This document shows positions 51,883-62,491 of a stretch of 64,000 bases of DNA, one piece after another; within the stretch, counting starts at the first letter, position 1; each line of letters opens with the position of its first letter. Location of the stretch: contig NZ_AFBG01000021.1 of NCBI RefSeq assembly GCF_000204195.1, positions 496,001-560,000 on the forward strand, given 5' to 3'. The DNA is from Acidovorax radicis N35. GTDB taxonomy: Bacteria > Pseudomonadota > Gammaproteobacteria > Burkholderiales > Burkholderiaceae_C. Under the pieces are notes generated by a model, which was given only the letters and a program-made list of their open reading frames with translations, was not told the DNA's origin and ran no database searches. Made by a program: the position numbers and the translations under genes.

Positions 51883-53151
51883 ATGACCCCTTCCTCCTCC
51901 GGCACCGCCACCAACCCTGTCCCGCTGCGGCAGGATGCCCGCACCATCGGCCTCATTGGCCTGGCCCATGGCAGCTCGCACTTTTTCCACATGCTGCTGC
52001 CGCCGCTGTTCCCGTGGCTGATCGGCGAGTTTGGCTTCAGCTACTCCGAGCTGGGCCTGCTGGTATCGGTGTTTTTTGTGATCTCGGGCGTGGGCCAGGC
52101 GCTGTCGGGCTTTTTGGTGGACCGCGTGGGTGCGCGGCCGGTGATGTTTTTTGCGCTGTCGAGTTTTGCGGCGGCAGGCCTGGCTGCGGGCACCGCGCAG
52201 GGCTACCCGGGGCTCTTGCTGGCAGCGGCCCTGGCGGGCTTGGGCAATGCGCCCTTCCACCCGGTGGACTTCACGATTTTGAACAAACGCGTATCGCCGC
52301 AGCGCCTGGGGCATGGCTTTTCGGTGCACGGCATCAGCGGCAATCTGGGCTGGGCCACGGCACCGGTGTTCATGGCGGGCATCGCCACGGCCACGGGGTC
52401 GTGGCGCACGGCCTGCCTGTGCGGCGCCCTGTTCGCCCTTGCGGTGCTGGCCATCATGGTCTGGAACCGCGATGCGCTGGATGACCGCCAGGGCGCCTGG
52501 GCGCACCAGGCCAAGGGCGGGGCCGGGGCGGCCAAGCCCGAGCACCCCATGGCCTTCCTCAAGCTGCCCTCGGTGTGGCTGTGTTTCTCGTTCTTCTTCT
52601 GGAGCACCTGCGCACTGAGCGCCATCCAGAGTTTTGCCAGCCCGGCGCTGCAGTCCATGTACGGGCTGCCGCTCAGCGTTACCGCCATGGTCGTCACCGG
52701 CTACATGCTGTGCGGCGCGGCGGGCATGCTGATCGGTGGCTTTCTGGTGGGGCGTGTGCAGCGGCTGGAGAAGATCATCTCGGTGTGCCTGCTGGGTTCG
52801 GCCGCGCTGCTGGTGGTGGTGGGTCTGGGCTTTTTGCCCGGCATGGCGGCGGTGGCCGTGGCGTCGGTGGCGGGTCTGGGCACGGGCCTGGCCGGCCCCT
52901 CGCGCGACATGCTGATCAAGCGCGCGGCGCCCCCTGGCGCCACGGGCCGGGTGTATGGCACCGTGTATTCGGGCCTGGACCTGGGCTTTTGCCTGGCCGC
53001 CCCGGCCTTTGGCGCCATGCTGGACCAGGGCATGACCTCGGGCATCTTCTACGGCTCGGCCTTCACGCTGGCGCTGAGTGTGGTGTCGGCGGCGCTGGTG
53101 GGGGTGGGCGTGGCAGCACGGGCCGCTCGGCCCCTGGCAACCGCTGCCTGA
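51883..53151 (+). CDS. MFS transporter, fosmidomycin-resistance-like
   Basis: Twelve-helix permease, 422 aa. LAHGSSHFFHMLLPPLFPWL (about 27-46) is a hallmark of the Fsr-like branch. LGNAPFHPVDFTILNKRVSP and GTGLAGPSRDMLIKRAAPPG fit the same group. ATG 51883 follows the operator; an earlier in-frame start would lie inside it. Controlled probably by the divergent AraC-family regulator. Substrate unknown. Confidence 0.9.
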   Translation: MTPSSSGTATNPVPLRQDARTIGLIGLAHGSSHFFHMLLPPLFPWLIGEFGFSYSELGLLVSVFFVISGVGQALSGFLVDRVGARPVMFFALSSFAAAGLAAGTAQGYPGLLLAAALAGLGNAPFHPVDFTILNKRVSPQRLGHGFSVHGISGNLGWATAPVFMAGIATATGSWRTACLCGALFALAVLAIMVWNRDALDDRQGAWAHQAKGGAGAAKPEHPMAFLKLPSVWLCFSFFFWSTCALSAIQSFASPALQSMYGLPLSVTAMVVTGYMLCGAAGMLIGGFLVGRVQRLEKIISVCLLGSAALLVVVGLGFLPGMAAVAVASVAGLGTGLAGPSRDMLIKRAAPPGATGRVYGTVYSGLDLGFCLAAPAFGAMLDQGMTSGIFYGSAFTLALSVVSAALVGVGVAARAARPLATAA

Positions 53152-53342
53152 GCGGGAGAGGCGAAGCGGTCCCTCGTTGGTGGATCGTCGGTGGGGCATC
53201 GATCAATGGGCCCGGTGCGCCAGGGGTTCTGGGCGCGGGTCAGCGCATGGATGGGGCTTGTGTTGCAATCGCTGTCGACTGCGCTGGGGCCTTTGAATGG
53301 CCTGCAGTGTGCAGCCCCCCAACACCACTCTAAGGATCCCCC

Positions 53343-53855
53343 ATGACCCACCCCATCTACAACGCCAGCATCCCTGTCTTCCGCCAGATGCTGGGTTCCC
53401 TGAAAGACGTGCTGGCCAAGACCGAGGCCCACGCCACGGCGCGCAAGATCGAGCCGGACGCTTTGCTGCAGGCGCGGCTGTTCCCCGACATGTTTCCGCT
53501 GGCCCGCCAGGTGCTGATTGCCTGCGACTTCGCCAAGGGCGTGGCCGCACGCCTGGCCGGGGTGGAGGTGCCGTCCTTCCCCGACGCCGAGCGCCCCGGT
53601 TTTGCCGACCTGAATGAACGCCTCGACGCCGTGCTGGCGTTTGTCGAAGGCCTGCCAGAGGCGGCGTTTGCCGATGCCGCCACGCGCCAGATCACCATCC
53701 AGCCCGGCACGCCGCGCGAGAAGCAATTTGTGGGCGAACACTACCTGCTGCACTACGGCCTGCCGCAGTTTTTCTTCCACGTGAACGCGACCTACGCCAT
53801 TGCGCGCCACAACGGCGTGGAACTGGGCAAGCGCGACTACATGGGCAAATACTGA
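53343..53855 (+). CDS. DUF1993-family protein
   Basis: 170 aa, four-helix DinB-like bundle. IPVFRQMLGSLKDVLAKTEA (about 9-28), LARQVLIACDFAKG and the late GEHYLLHYGLPQFFFHVNAT with conserved His residues (about 137-156) define DUF1993. Function unknown; the DinB-like fold suggests a metal- or thiol-dependent enzyme. AAGGATC lies before the ATG. Confidence 0.88.
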   Translation: MTHPIYNASIPVFRQMLGSLKDVLAKTEAHATARKIEPDALLQARLFPDMFPLARQVLIACDFAKGVAARLAGVEVPSFPDAERPGFADLNERLDAVLAFVEGLPEAAFADAATRQITIQPGTPREKQFVGEHYLLHYGLPQFFFHVNATYAIARHNGVELGKRDYMGKY

Positions 53856-53868
53856 TCCGTACGCCTGA

Positions 53869-53901
53869 AAGGCAGCCCGGGGTGACCTGGGCCTGCCTTG
53901 T
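53869..53901 (+). terminator. Possible terminator after the DUF1993 gene
   Basis: AAGGCAGCCC...GGGcCTGCCTT, 10 bp with one bulge, 14 bp after the stop. The T-run is short and interrupted. Confidence 0.4.
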
Positions 53902-53960
53902 CCCCGGGCCAACCGGCACCCACGCCACAGGCCAGGGCGCAGACGGTTCCTCAAGGGCCG

Positions 53961-54434
53961 CTACTGCGCGTAGTTCAGTGGCAGCGCGGTGGTGAACTTG
54001 ATTTCTTCCATCGCAAAACTCGAACTCACGTCCGACAGCGCCACGGCCTGCGTGAGCCGCTTGTAGACCGCATCGTAGGCACGGATGTCGGGCACCACCA
54101 CGCGCAGCAGGTAGTCCACGTCCCCGCTCATGCGGTAGAACTCGACGATCTCGGGAATCCCCATCACGGTATCCCGCAGGGTCTCGAACCATTGCTGGTG
54201 GTGCTGGCTGGTCTTGACCGCCACGAACACCGTCACACCCACATTCACCTTGCGCGGGTCCACCAGGGCGACGTGGCGGGTGATGTAGCCCTTCTCGCGC
54301 AGCCACTGAATGCGCCGCCAGCAGGGTGTGTTGGACAGGTGCACGGCCTCGGCCAGCTCGGCCAGCGGTGTCTCGGCATTTTGCTGCAGCATCGCCAGCA
54401 GTTGGCGGTCAATGGAATCCAGATTCTGTTTCAC
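53961..54434 (-). CDS. Lrp/AsnC-family transcriptional regulator
   Basis: 157 aa. HTH at about 4-60 (LDSIDRQLLAMLQQNAETPL, LAEAVHLSNTPCWRRIQWL) and a C-terminal RAM/AsnC ligand domain (IPEIVEFYRMSGDVDYLLRV). The GTG at 54434 gives MKQNLDSIDRQ, the standard start; the longer ATG frame adds unrelated sequence. A dyad immediately upstream suggests autoregulation. Divergent from the gamma-glutamyltransferase gene. Confidence 0.9.
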   Translation of the reverse strand: MKQNLDSIDRQLLAMLQQNAETPLAELAEAVHLSNTPCWRRIQWLREKGYITRHVALVDPRKVNVGVTVFVAVKTSQHHQQWFETLRDTVMGIPEIVEFYRMSGDVDYLLRVVVPDIRAYDAVYKRLTQAVALSDVSSSFAMEEIKFTTALPLNYAQ

Positions 54435-54436
54435 GG

Positions 54437-54465
54437 CAAATATGAAAAATCGTTTCTCATATTTG
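54437..54465. promoter_or_regulatory. Probable Lrp-type operator
   Basis: Perfect inverted repeat CAAATATGA-N11-TCATATTTG in an AT-rich patch directly before the regulator's start codon. Size and AT-rich centre fit an Lrp/AsnC site. Confidence 0.7.
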
Positions 54466-54492
54466 GCGCTAATCGGGGCATAAAAGCAAAAT

Positions 54493-54563
54493 GATTCCGG
54501 GACCCGTGCCACATACTGAACAGGTGTTTCTGGCACGGAATCTGCGGTTCTATTGCCGCAGAT
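54493..54563 (+). promoter_or_regulatory. Two adjacent hairpins in the ggt upstream region
   Basis: Hairpin one: GATTCC (54493-54498) and CCGTGCCA (54504-54511) pair with GGAATC (54537-54542) and TGGCACGG (54531-54538), with a 19-base loop and a bulge. Hairpin two: ATCTGCGG-N8-CCGCAGAT (54540-54563), perfect. They share bases 54540-54542, so the two could compete. They lie about 100-170 bases before the ggt ATG. No known riboswitch consensus is recognised. Confidence 0.45.
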
Positions 54564-54661
54564 CCTGGGTCCTGCATCCATCGTGGTGCAGGCAAGTCCG
54601 CCCACCGTGGCCCGCTGCCAGGGCCCGTTTTGTTCCTCCCGTTCTTCCAAGGATTTCATTC

Positions 54662-56539
54662 ATGGCGCCTTCTGTCTTTCGACGCAACCCTTTTGCCACG
54701 GGCCTGAGCATTGCCGCACTGGCCGTGCTGGCCGCCTGTGGTGGCAATGACGGCCCCACGACCCCGGTGGCCACACCCGAACCCACCGAGCAGTACGTTC
54801 CGCCCGAGCCGCCCTCAGGCTACACCCCTAAAGCCATCAGCTACGCCAACAAAGACATGGTGGCTGCGGCCAACCCATTGGCGGTGAAGGCGGGCGTGGA
54901 CATCCTGGCCAAGGGCGGCACCGCCACGGATGCCGCCATTGCGGTGCAGATGGTGCTGAACCTGGTGGAGCCGCAGTCGTCGGGCATAGGGGGCGGAGCC
55001 TTCATGCTGCATTACGACAAGGGCGCGAACAAGCTGCTGGCCTACGATGGCCGCGAGACCGCACCCAAGGCAGCTACGCCCAACCTGTTCATCGGTGCCG
55101 ATGGCAAGCCGCTGGCGTTCCTGGCGGCGGTGGATGGTGGCCTGTCGGTCGGTACGCCGGGTGTGTTGCGCATGCTCGAAGCCGCCCACAAGGCGCACGG
55201 CAAGCTGCCATGGAAGGACCTGTTCGAGCCCGCGATCAAGCTCAGTGAAGAAGGTTTTGCGATTTCGCCGCGCATGAGTGTGTCGATCGCAGGCTCGGCC
55301 GCACGCATCAAGGCGCAAGGCGAGCCCGGCGCCAGCTACTTTCTTAACGCCGACGGCACGGCCAAGGCAGCAGGCACGCTGCTCAAGAACCCGGAGCTGG
55401 CAGCCACGCTCAAGGCCATTGCGGCTGGCGGCGCCAACGCGTTCTACCAGGGCGACATTGCCAAGGACATCGTGGCCAAGGTGGCCAGCCACCCCACCAA
55501 CCCCGGCAAGCTGGCGCTCGATGACCTGAGCGGCTACACCCACAAGGTGCGCGAGCCCGTGTGTGGCGTGTACCGCGTGTTGTACCGCGTGTGTGGCATG
55601 CCCGCGCCCAGCTCGGGTGGCATTGCCGTGCTGCAGACACTGGGGTTGCTGCAGGGCTTTGACCTGGCGGCCATGAAGCCCAACACGCTCGATTCGGTGC
55701 ACGTGGTGTCCGAGGCCTACCGCCTGGCCTATGCGGACCGCGCCCTGTACGTGGCCGACCCCGACTTTGTGAGCGTGCCCCAAGCGGGCCTGATCAACGC
55801 CGACTACATCAAGGAGCGTGCCAAGCTCATCAGCCTGCAAAAGAGCATCGGCGTGCCCGTGGCCGGCACGCCACCGGGGGTGAGCGGCGCCAAGGGGCAG
55901 GACAACTCGCTGGCCCTGCCATCGACCACGCACCTGTCCATCATCGACAGTGCAGGCAACGCGGTGTCCATGACGACCACCATCGAGAACGGCTTTGGCA
56001 GCCTGCAGATGGTGCGCGGCTTTTTGCTGAACAACCAGCTCACCGACTTCTCGTTCACGGCCACCGACGCGGCAGGCAACCCCATTGCCAACAGCGTGCA
56101 GCCCGGCAAGCGCCCCCGCAGTTCGATGGCGCCCACCATCGTCTTCAACGCCACCACGGGTGACCTCGAAGGCGTGGTCGGCTCGCCCGGCGGCAGCGCC
56201 ATCATCCAGTACACCGCCAAGACCATCCTGGGCATGACGGACTGGGGCCTGAACGTGCAGCAGGCCATCAACCTGCCCAACTTCGGTGCGCAGACCAACG
56301 CCACCACGTCCATCGAAAAGGGCTCGGTCATCGACACTGCTGCCATCCGCGACGGACTGAAGGCCCGCGGCCACACCGTTGCGCAGACCGACACCTTCAC
56401 CAGCGGCCTGCATGGTGCGGTGTTCAATGGCCTGCGGTCCAACGGCAATGCGGGCTTGCTGGCGCGCAACCCGGGTGCGGGCACCTACGCCGGGGGCGCC
56501 GACCCCCGCCGTGAGGGGATTGCGCAGGGCAATAACTGA
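54662..56539 (+). CDS. ggt: Gamma-glutamyltransferase (predicted lipoprotein)
   Basis: Periplasmic enzyme, 625 aa, that cleaves the gamma-glutamyl bond of glutathione and related compounds. The N-terminal signal has a lipobox LAAC (Cys near 25) followed by Pro/Thr-rich sequence, so it may be membrane-anchored. The family core includes SSGIGGGAFMLHYD, the autocleavage region ending LPSTTHLSIID (catalytic Thr in STTH near 420-424) and GSPGGSAIIQY. Ends before a terminator at 56595. AAGGATT 8 bases upstream of ATG 54662. Confidence 0.94.
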   Translation: MAPSVFRRNPFATGLSIAALAVLAACGGNDGPTTPVATPEPTEQYVPPEPPSGYTPKAISYANKDMVAAANPLAVKAGVDILAKGGTATDAAIAVQMVLNLVEPQSSGIGGGAFMLHYDKGANKLLAYDGRETAPKAATPNLFIGADGKPLAFLAAVDGGLSVGTPGVLRMLEAAHKAHGKLPWKDLFEPAIKLSEEGFAISPRMSVSIAGSAARIKAQGEPGASYFLNADGTAKAAGTLLKNPELAATLKAIAAGGANAFYQGDIAKDIVAKVASHPTNPGKLALDDLSGYTHKVREPVCGVYRVLYRVCGMPAPSSGGIAVLQTLGLLQGFDLAAMKPNTLDSVHVVSEAYRLAYADRALYVADPDFVSVPQAGLINADYIKERAKLISLQKSIGVPVAGTPPGVSGAKGQDNSLALPSTTHLSIIDSAGNAVSMTTTIENGFGSLQMVRGFLLNNQLTDFSFTATDAAGNPIANSVQPGKRPRSSMAPTIVFNATTGDLEGVVGSPGGSAIIQYTAKTILGMTDWGLNVQQAINLPNFGAQTNATTSIEKGSVIDTAAIRDGLKARGHTVAQTDTFTSGLHGAVFNGLRSNGNAGLLARNPGAGTYAGGADPRREGIAQGNN

Positions 56540-56594
56540 AGTGTGCTGAGGTTGATCGGTTGCGGTCCGAGAGGGCCCGCACCGGTACAGGAAG

Positions 56595-56629
56595 AGGCTG
56601 CCGGGTGGACTACCGGGCAGCCTTTTTTT
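56595..56629 (+). terminator. Rho-independent terminator after ggt
   Basis: AGGCTGCC...GGCAGCCT stem followed by seven T. It overlaps the 3' end of the convergent LysR gene, whose stop codon at 56610 is in the loop. Confidence 0.85.
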
Positions 56630-57569
56630 GTGGGGGCTCCGTGGCCACCGCCGGGTGTGCTTCGTCTGCCAGCGTGCGCAGCAGGGTGGTGAACGTGGCC
56701 GTGGGTCCCACGTTGTCGTCCGCACGGTAGACCAGGGTGAGCGGCACATCCAGCCGCCCGCCATCCACCAGCGGCCGGTAGGCAATGGCGTGGCGGTGCA
56801 CGCCCAGCATGGACGACGGCACCACGGAAATGCCGGTGCCCGCAGCCACGAGGTTGAGGTTGGTCAGCATGCGCGCCACCTCTGCCACCACGCGGGGGCG
56901 CACGCCCTGCTCGGCACACAGCGCCAGCAGGTTGGCATACAGGCCCGGTGCGCCCGGGCGGCGCACCAGGATCAGGGGCTCGCCCTCCAGGTCGGCGATC
57001 TGAATGGGCAGCGGCTTGCCGCGCCGCTGGCGTTGTGCCAGCGGGTGGTCGATGGGCAGCGCCACCATGGCGGGCTCGTGCTGCAGCGTGTCGAACGCCA
57101 GGCCCGCAGGCCGCGCCACGGGCACGCGCAGCAGGCCACAGTGCAGGCGTCCATCGGCGACGGCCTCGGTGATCTCGGCCGCGTTGTTCTCGCCAATCTC
57201 CAGCACCAGGCCCGGGTGGCGCGCGCGGCACTCACGCAGCGCAAACGGCGTGAACTCATGGGCCGCGGCGGAACTGGTGAACGCAATCGCCAGCCGCCCG
57301 GTTTTGCCCTCGGCCAGCAACTGCATGCGGCTTTGCAGCGCATCGAAGTCGTGCACCAGGCGCGTGGCGTCAGCTTGTAGTGCGCGGCCCGCTTCGGTCA
57401 GTGTCACGCCCTTGGCATGGCGCTTGAACAAAGCCATGCCCACCGTGTTTTCAAGCAGCTTGATCTGCTGGCTCAGCGGTGGCTGGGCCATGCCCAGTTG
57501 CTCGGCGGCGCGCGTCATGTGCCCGGCGTCTGCAACAGCGAGAAAGTAGCGGAGCTGGCGGATGTCCAT
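56610..57569 (-). CDS. LysR-family regulator (CatR/BenM-like)
   Basis: 319 aa. HTH MDIRQLRYFLAVADAGHMTR then AAEQLGMAQPPLSQQIKLLE (1-40) is the CatR/BenM-like type. Effector domain about 90-300. The gene ends inside the ggt terminator. Divergent from the hydrolase at 57715 with a T-N11-A dyad in the gap. Confidence 0.92.
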   Translation of the reverse strand: MDIRQLRYFLAVADAGHMTRAAEQLGMAQPPLSQQIKLLENTVGMALFKRHAKGVTLTEAGRALQADATRLVHDFDALQSRMQLLAEGKTGRLAIAFTSSAAAHEFTPFALRECRARHPGLVLEIGENNAAEITEAVADGRLHCGLLRVPVARPAGLAFDTLQHEPAMVALPIDHPLAQRQRRGKPLPIQIADLEGEPLILVRRPGAPGLYANLLALCAEQGVRPRVVAEVARMLTNLNLVAAGTGISVVPSSMLGVHRHAIAYRPLVDGGRLDVPLTLVYRADDNVGPTATFTTLLRTLADEAHPAVATEPPQKKAAR

Positions 57570-57601
57570 GTCAGCGGTGCGATGGTGTAGGTAGTGATCT
57601 C

Positions 57602-57616
57602 ATACGTAAATCGTAT
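57602..57616. promoter_or_regulatory. LysR-type operator (ATACG-N5-CGTAT)
   Basis: Perfect dyad ATACGTAAATCGTAT with the T-N11-A spacing of LysR regulators, in the 145-bp gap between the LysR gene and the hydrolase. A partial half-site GACGTATCGG follows at 57651. Confidence 0.75.
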
Positions 57617-57714
57617 CGAAGATGGTGAATGGACCTATTTGACGTATCGGAACTCCGTTTCTACGATGCGCTGCAGCTACCCACCAGAACCATCATTCAA
57701 CGGAGACTTTCCCC

Positions 57715-59100
57715 ATGGCTGCTTTTCCGCCGCTTCGCGCCTGGCCCCGCTGGACCGGGGCCGCGCCGGCCGCCCTGGCGGCTGCTGTTTTGGCTGCCTG
57801 CGCGCCGGTTGCCACCCAACCCCAGACGGTGGCAGAGGCCGCACCCGCCGCCACGCCCTGCCCCAAGGACTTGACGCCCATCGCCCGCTGCCTGTCGGGC
57901 AAGGATTCCGCAGGGGCGTATTACCTGATTGCCATGCCGCAGCAGTGGAACGGCCACCTGGTGCTGCACGCCCACGGCGGCCCGGCGCTGGGCGCGCCCA
58001 GGATGGAGCGCGCGGTGGAGGACCTGGAGCGCTGGTCCATCATGGTCCGCGCGGGCTATGCCTGGGCGGGCAGCACCTTCCGCCAGGGCGGCGTGGAGGT
58101 GCGCGCGGCGGCCGAAGACACCGAGCGATTGCGGCAGATTTTTGTGCAGCAGGTGGCCCAGCCGCAGCGCACCATCCTGCATGGCCAGTCCTGGGGCGCC
58201 AGCGTGGCGGCCAAGGGGGCCGAGATGTTCCAGGTCACGGCGACTAGTGGCAAACGCCCTTACGACGCTGTGCTGCTCACCAGCGGCGTGGTGGCAGGCG
58301 GCACGCGTTCGTACGATTTCCGCACCGATCTGCGCGTGGTCTACCAATACCTGTGCAACAACCACCCCCGGCCCACCGAGGCGGCGTACCCGCTCAACAT
58401 CGGCCTGCCGCGCGATGCGGCCATGACGCAGGCGGATCTGGCGGCGCGCGTGAACGAATGCCTGGCGCTGAACAAATCCGCTGCAGAGCGCACGCCCGAG
58501 CAGCAGCGCAAACTCAAGACCCTTGTCGACGTGATCCGCATCCCCGCCAGCTCCATCCAGGGCCACATGAACTGGGCCACGTTCCACTACCGCGATGTGG
58601 TGCAGCACCGCGCCGGGGGTGCGAGCCCGTTTGGCAACCAGGGCGTGCAGTACAAGGGCTCACCCGACGATGCGGCCTTGAATGCCGCCGTGCTGCGCTA
58701 CCGCGCGGACCCCGCCGCCGTGGCGCGGTTTGCGCAGGACACGGACCTCAGTGGTCGCATCCCCGTGCCGGTGCTCACCGTGAAAGGTGTAGACGACCCC
58801 ACGGCCTTTGTCGAGCTGGACACGGCTTTCAAGGCCACCATGGAGCAAGGCGGCAGTGCGGCGCGCCTGGTGCAGACCTTCACCCAGCACCATACCCACA
58901 GCTACCTGAGCGACCCCACCTACCCGACGCTGATGACCGCCTTGCTGCGCTGGGTGGACGGAGGTGTGAAGCCCACGCCCGAGGGCATCGCAGCGCAGTG
59001 CCCGGCCTTCGAGGCGCATTTCGGCAAGGGGTGTGCGTTCCTTCCCCGCTATGTGCCTGCGGCGCTGAGCACCCGCGTGGCCGACCGCGAACGGCCCTGA
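57715..59100 (+). CDS. Putative lipoprotein alpha/beta hydrolase
   Basis: 461 aa. Signal with lipobox LAAC (Cys near 29). Hydrolase domain with HLVLHAHGGPALG (oxyanion hole), TILHGQSWGASVAAKGAEMF (Ser in G-Q-S-W-G near 165), VKGVDDPTAF and a late THSYLSDPT His. It resembles tannase- or feruloyl-esterase-like secreted enzymes only loosely. Likely target of the divergent LysR regulator. Confidence 0.8.
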   Translation: MAAFPPLRAWPRWTGAAPAALAAAVLAACAPVATQPQTVAEAAPAATPCPKDLTPIARCLSGKDSAGAYYLIAMPQQWNGHLVLHAHGGPALGAPRMERAVEDLERWSIMVRAGYAWAGSTFRQGGVEVRAAAEDTERLRQIFVQQVAQPQRTILHGQSWGASVAAKGAEMFQVTATSGKRPYDAVLLTSGVVAGGTRSYDFRTDLRVVYQYLCNNHPRPTEAAYPLNIGLPRDAAMTQADLAARVNECLALNKSAAERTPEQQRKLKTLVDVIRIPASSIQGHMNWATFHYRDVVQHRAGGASPFGNQGVQYKGSPDDAALNAAVLRYRADPAAVARFAQDTDLSGRIPVPVLTVKGVDDPTAFVELDTAFKATMEQGGSAARLVQTFTQHHTHSYLSDPTYPTLMTALLRWVDGGVKPTPEGIAAQCPAFEAHFGKGCAFLPRYVPAALSTRVADRERP

Positions 59101-59200
59101 TGTTCGGGCAGGGGTAGCGCCGCTCTTCCCCATCATTTGTGACCTGAAATGTGGCTCCCTCCAGGGGCTGCTTTTTTCCATACTGGTGCGGTCCGGCAAT

Positions 59201-59231
59201 AAAAAAGGCCCCGACATGCGGGGCCTTTTTT
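59201..59231. terminator. Bidirectional rho-independent terminator
   Basis: AAAAAAGGCCCC-N7-GGGGCCTTTTTT, a 12-bp perfect stem with A- and T-runs on either side, between the convergent hydrolase and icd genes. Confidence 0.92.
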
Positions 59232-59252
59232 GGGGAGCGGGCTGTTTGTCGT

Positions 59253-61490
<2,238 letters not shown>

Positions 61491-61732
61491 GGCTTGTCTC
61501 ACGAAACAGAGTGTGTAAATGCCCTCGGCTGCGTTGCAGCGGGGCCAAACGCGGATGCTCTCTGATTCTCCTTGCTCGGGGCTGTCTGTGCCCGCTGTTT
61601 TTGCAATCGAATCTCACAATGCAAAATTATCATAAGCCTGTGGCACTTTTTTTCACCAAAAAGGTGGTAATCACCCTTCTGCCACGAGCGGTTTGGGTGG
61701 GTGGGCACAGCCGTATAGTCACTCCGCGCGGG

Positions 61733-62464
61733 CTATGAAAAGCCTGCTGGGACCGCCACCACGCGGCCCGGCGTGACTGCAAACCGGACCCAGCTGCCAG
61801 GAAGTGCAGTGGGTGATGTGCCGGTAAACGCCCCAAAGGCGGGCAGGATCAGCTGCCCCTCTCCCCAGCCAAAACAAGGCGCCCGCAGGGAATCGCGCCC
61901 GGGGCCGTTCAGTCGCAGAGTGGGGTGCAGATGGCCTGCCAGCACGGTGTGGCCGACGACAGCGTGCGGGTGGTGGCAGGCCAGCAAAGGTGTGTCGGCA
62001 TGGGGCAACCAGGGCTCGTTCACGATGGCCAGGGCCAACGGTGTAGGTGGGTCGCCCGCGTGCAGGTCGTGGTTGCCGCGCACCAGGGTCATTTGCAACT
62101 GCGCATGGCGCTCGCGCCACGGCAGCAACTGCTGCCACAGGGCATCGGCCGCACCGCTGCGGGCATGCAAAAAGTCGCCCAGAAAGACCAGGTGCTCCGC
62201 GCCCGTCACGGCCAGCACCGCGTCGAGCCTTGCCAGGTTGTCGGCCGTGGTGCCGTGTGGCACCGGCTGGCCCGCGCGGCGGAAGGTGGCCGCCTTGCCG
62301 AAGTGCACGTCGGCCACGAAGGCCATGCGCGCAGCGGGCCACCAGACGGCGCGCTGTGGCAGCAGCCACAGGACGGTGCCACAGGGCGGGGTGATGGCAT
62401 GGGCGCCGGCAGGTGGGGATGCAAGCGAAGGGGTGGTGGTGTCGGTGTCTGCGGTCACGGGCAA
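61733..62464 (-). CDS. pdeM: Ligase-associated DNA damage response endonuclease PdeM
   Basis: Calcineurin-like metallophosphoesterase, 243 aa. Metal-binding motifs in order: DVHFGK (D and H), GDFLHAR, GNHD and GHLHP. PdeM proteins are encoded with an Lhr-type helicase, an exonuclease-like protein and an ATP-dependent ligase; here it follows the helicase by 27 bp, which supports the assignment. A Thr/Ala-rich N-terminus of about 25 residues precedes the core. Confidence 0.9.
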   Translation of the reverse strand: MPVTADTDTTTPSLASPPAGAHAITPPCGTVLWLLPQRAVWWPAARMAFVADVHFGKAATFRRAGQPVPHGTTADNLARLDAVLAVTGAEHLVFLGDFLHARSGAADALWQQLLPWRERHAQLQMTLVRGNHDLHAGDPPTPLALAIVNEPWLPHADTPLLACHHPHAVVGHTVLAGHLHPTLRLNGPGRDSLRAPCFGWGEGQLILPAFGAFTGTSPTALPGSWVRFAVTPGRVVAVPAGFS

Positions 62465-62491
62465 GGTCGGTCATCGTCTTCGTCGTCGTGC

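Noticed and set aside
54815-56785. A 656-codon minus-strand open frame across ggt
   Set aside because: Antisense to a convincing gamma-glutamyltransferase and across a terminator; no family signature.
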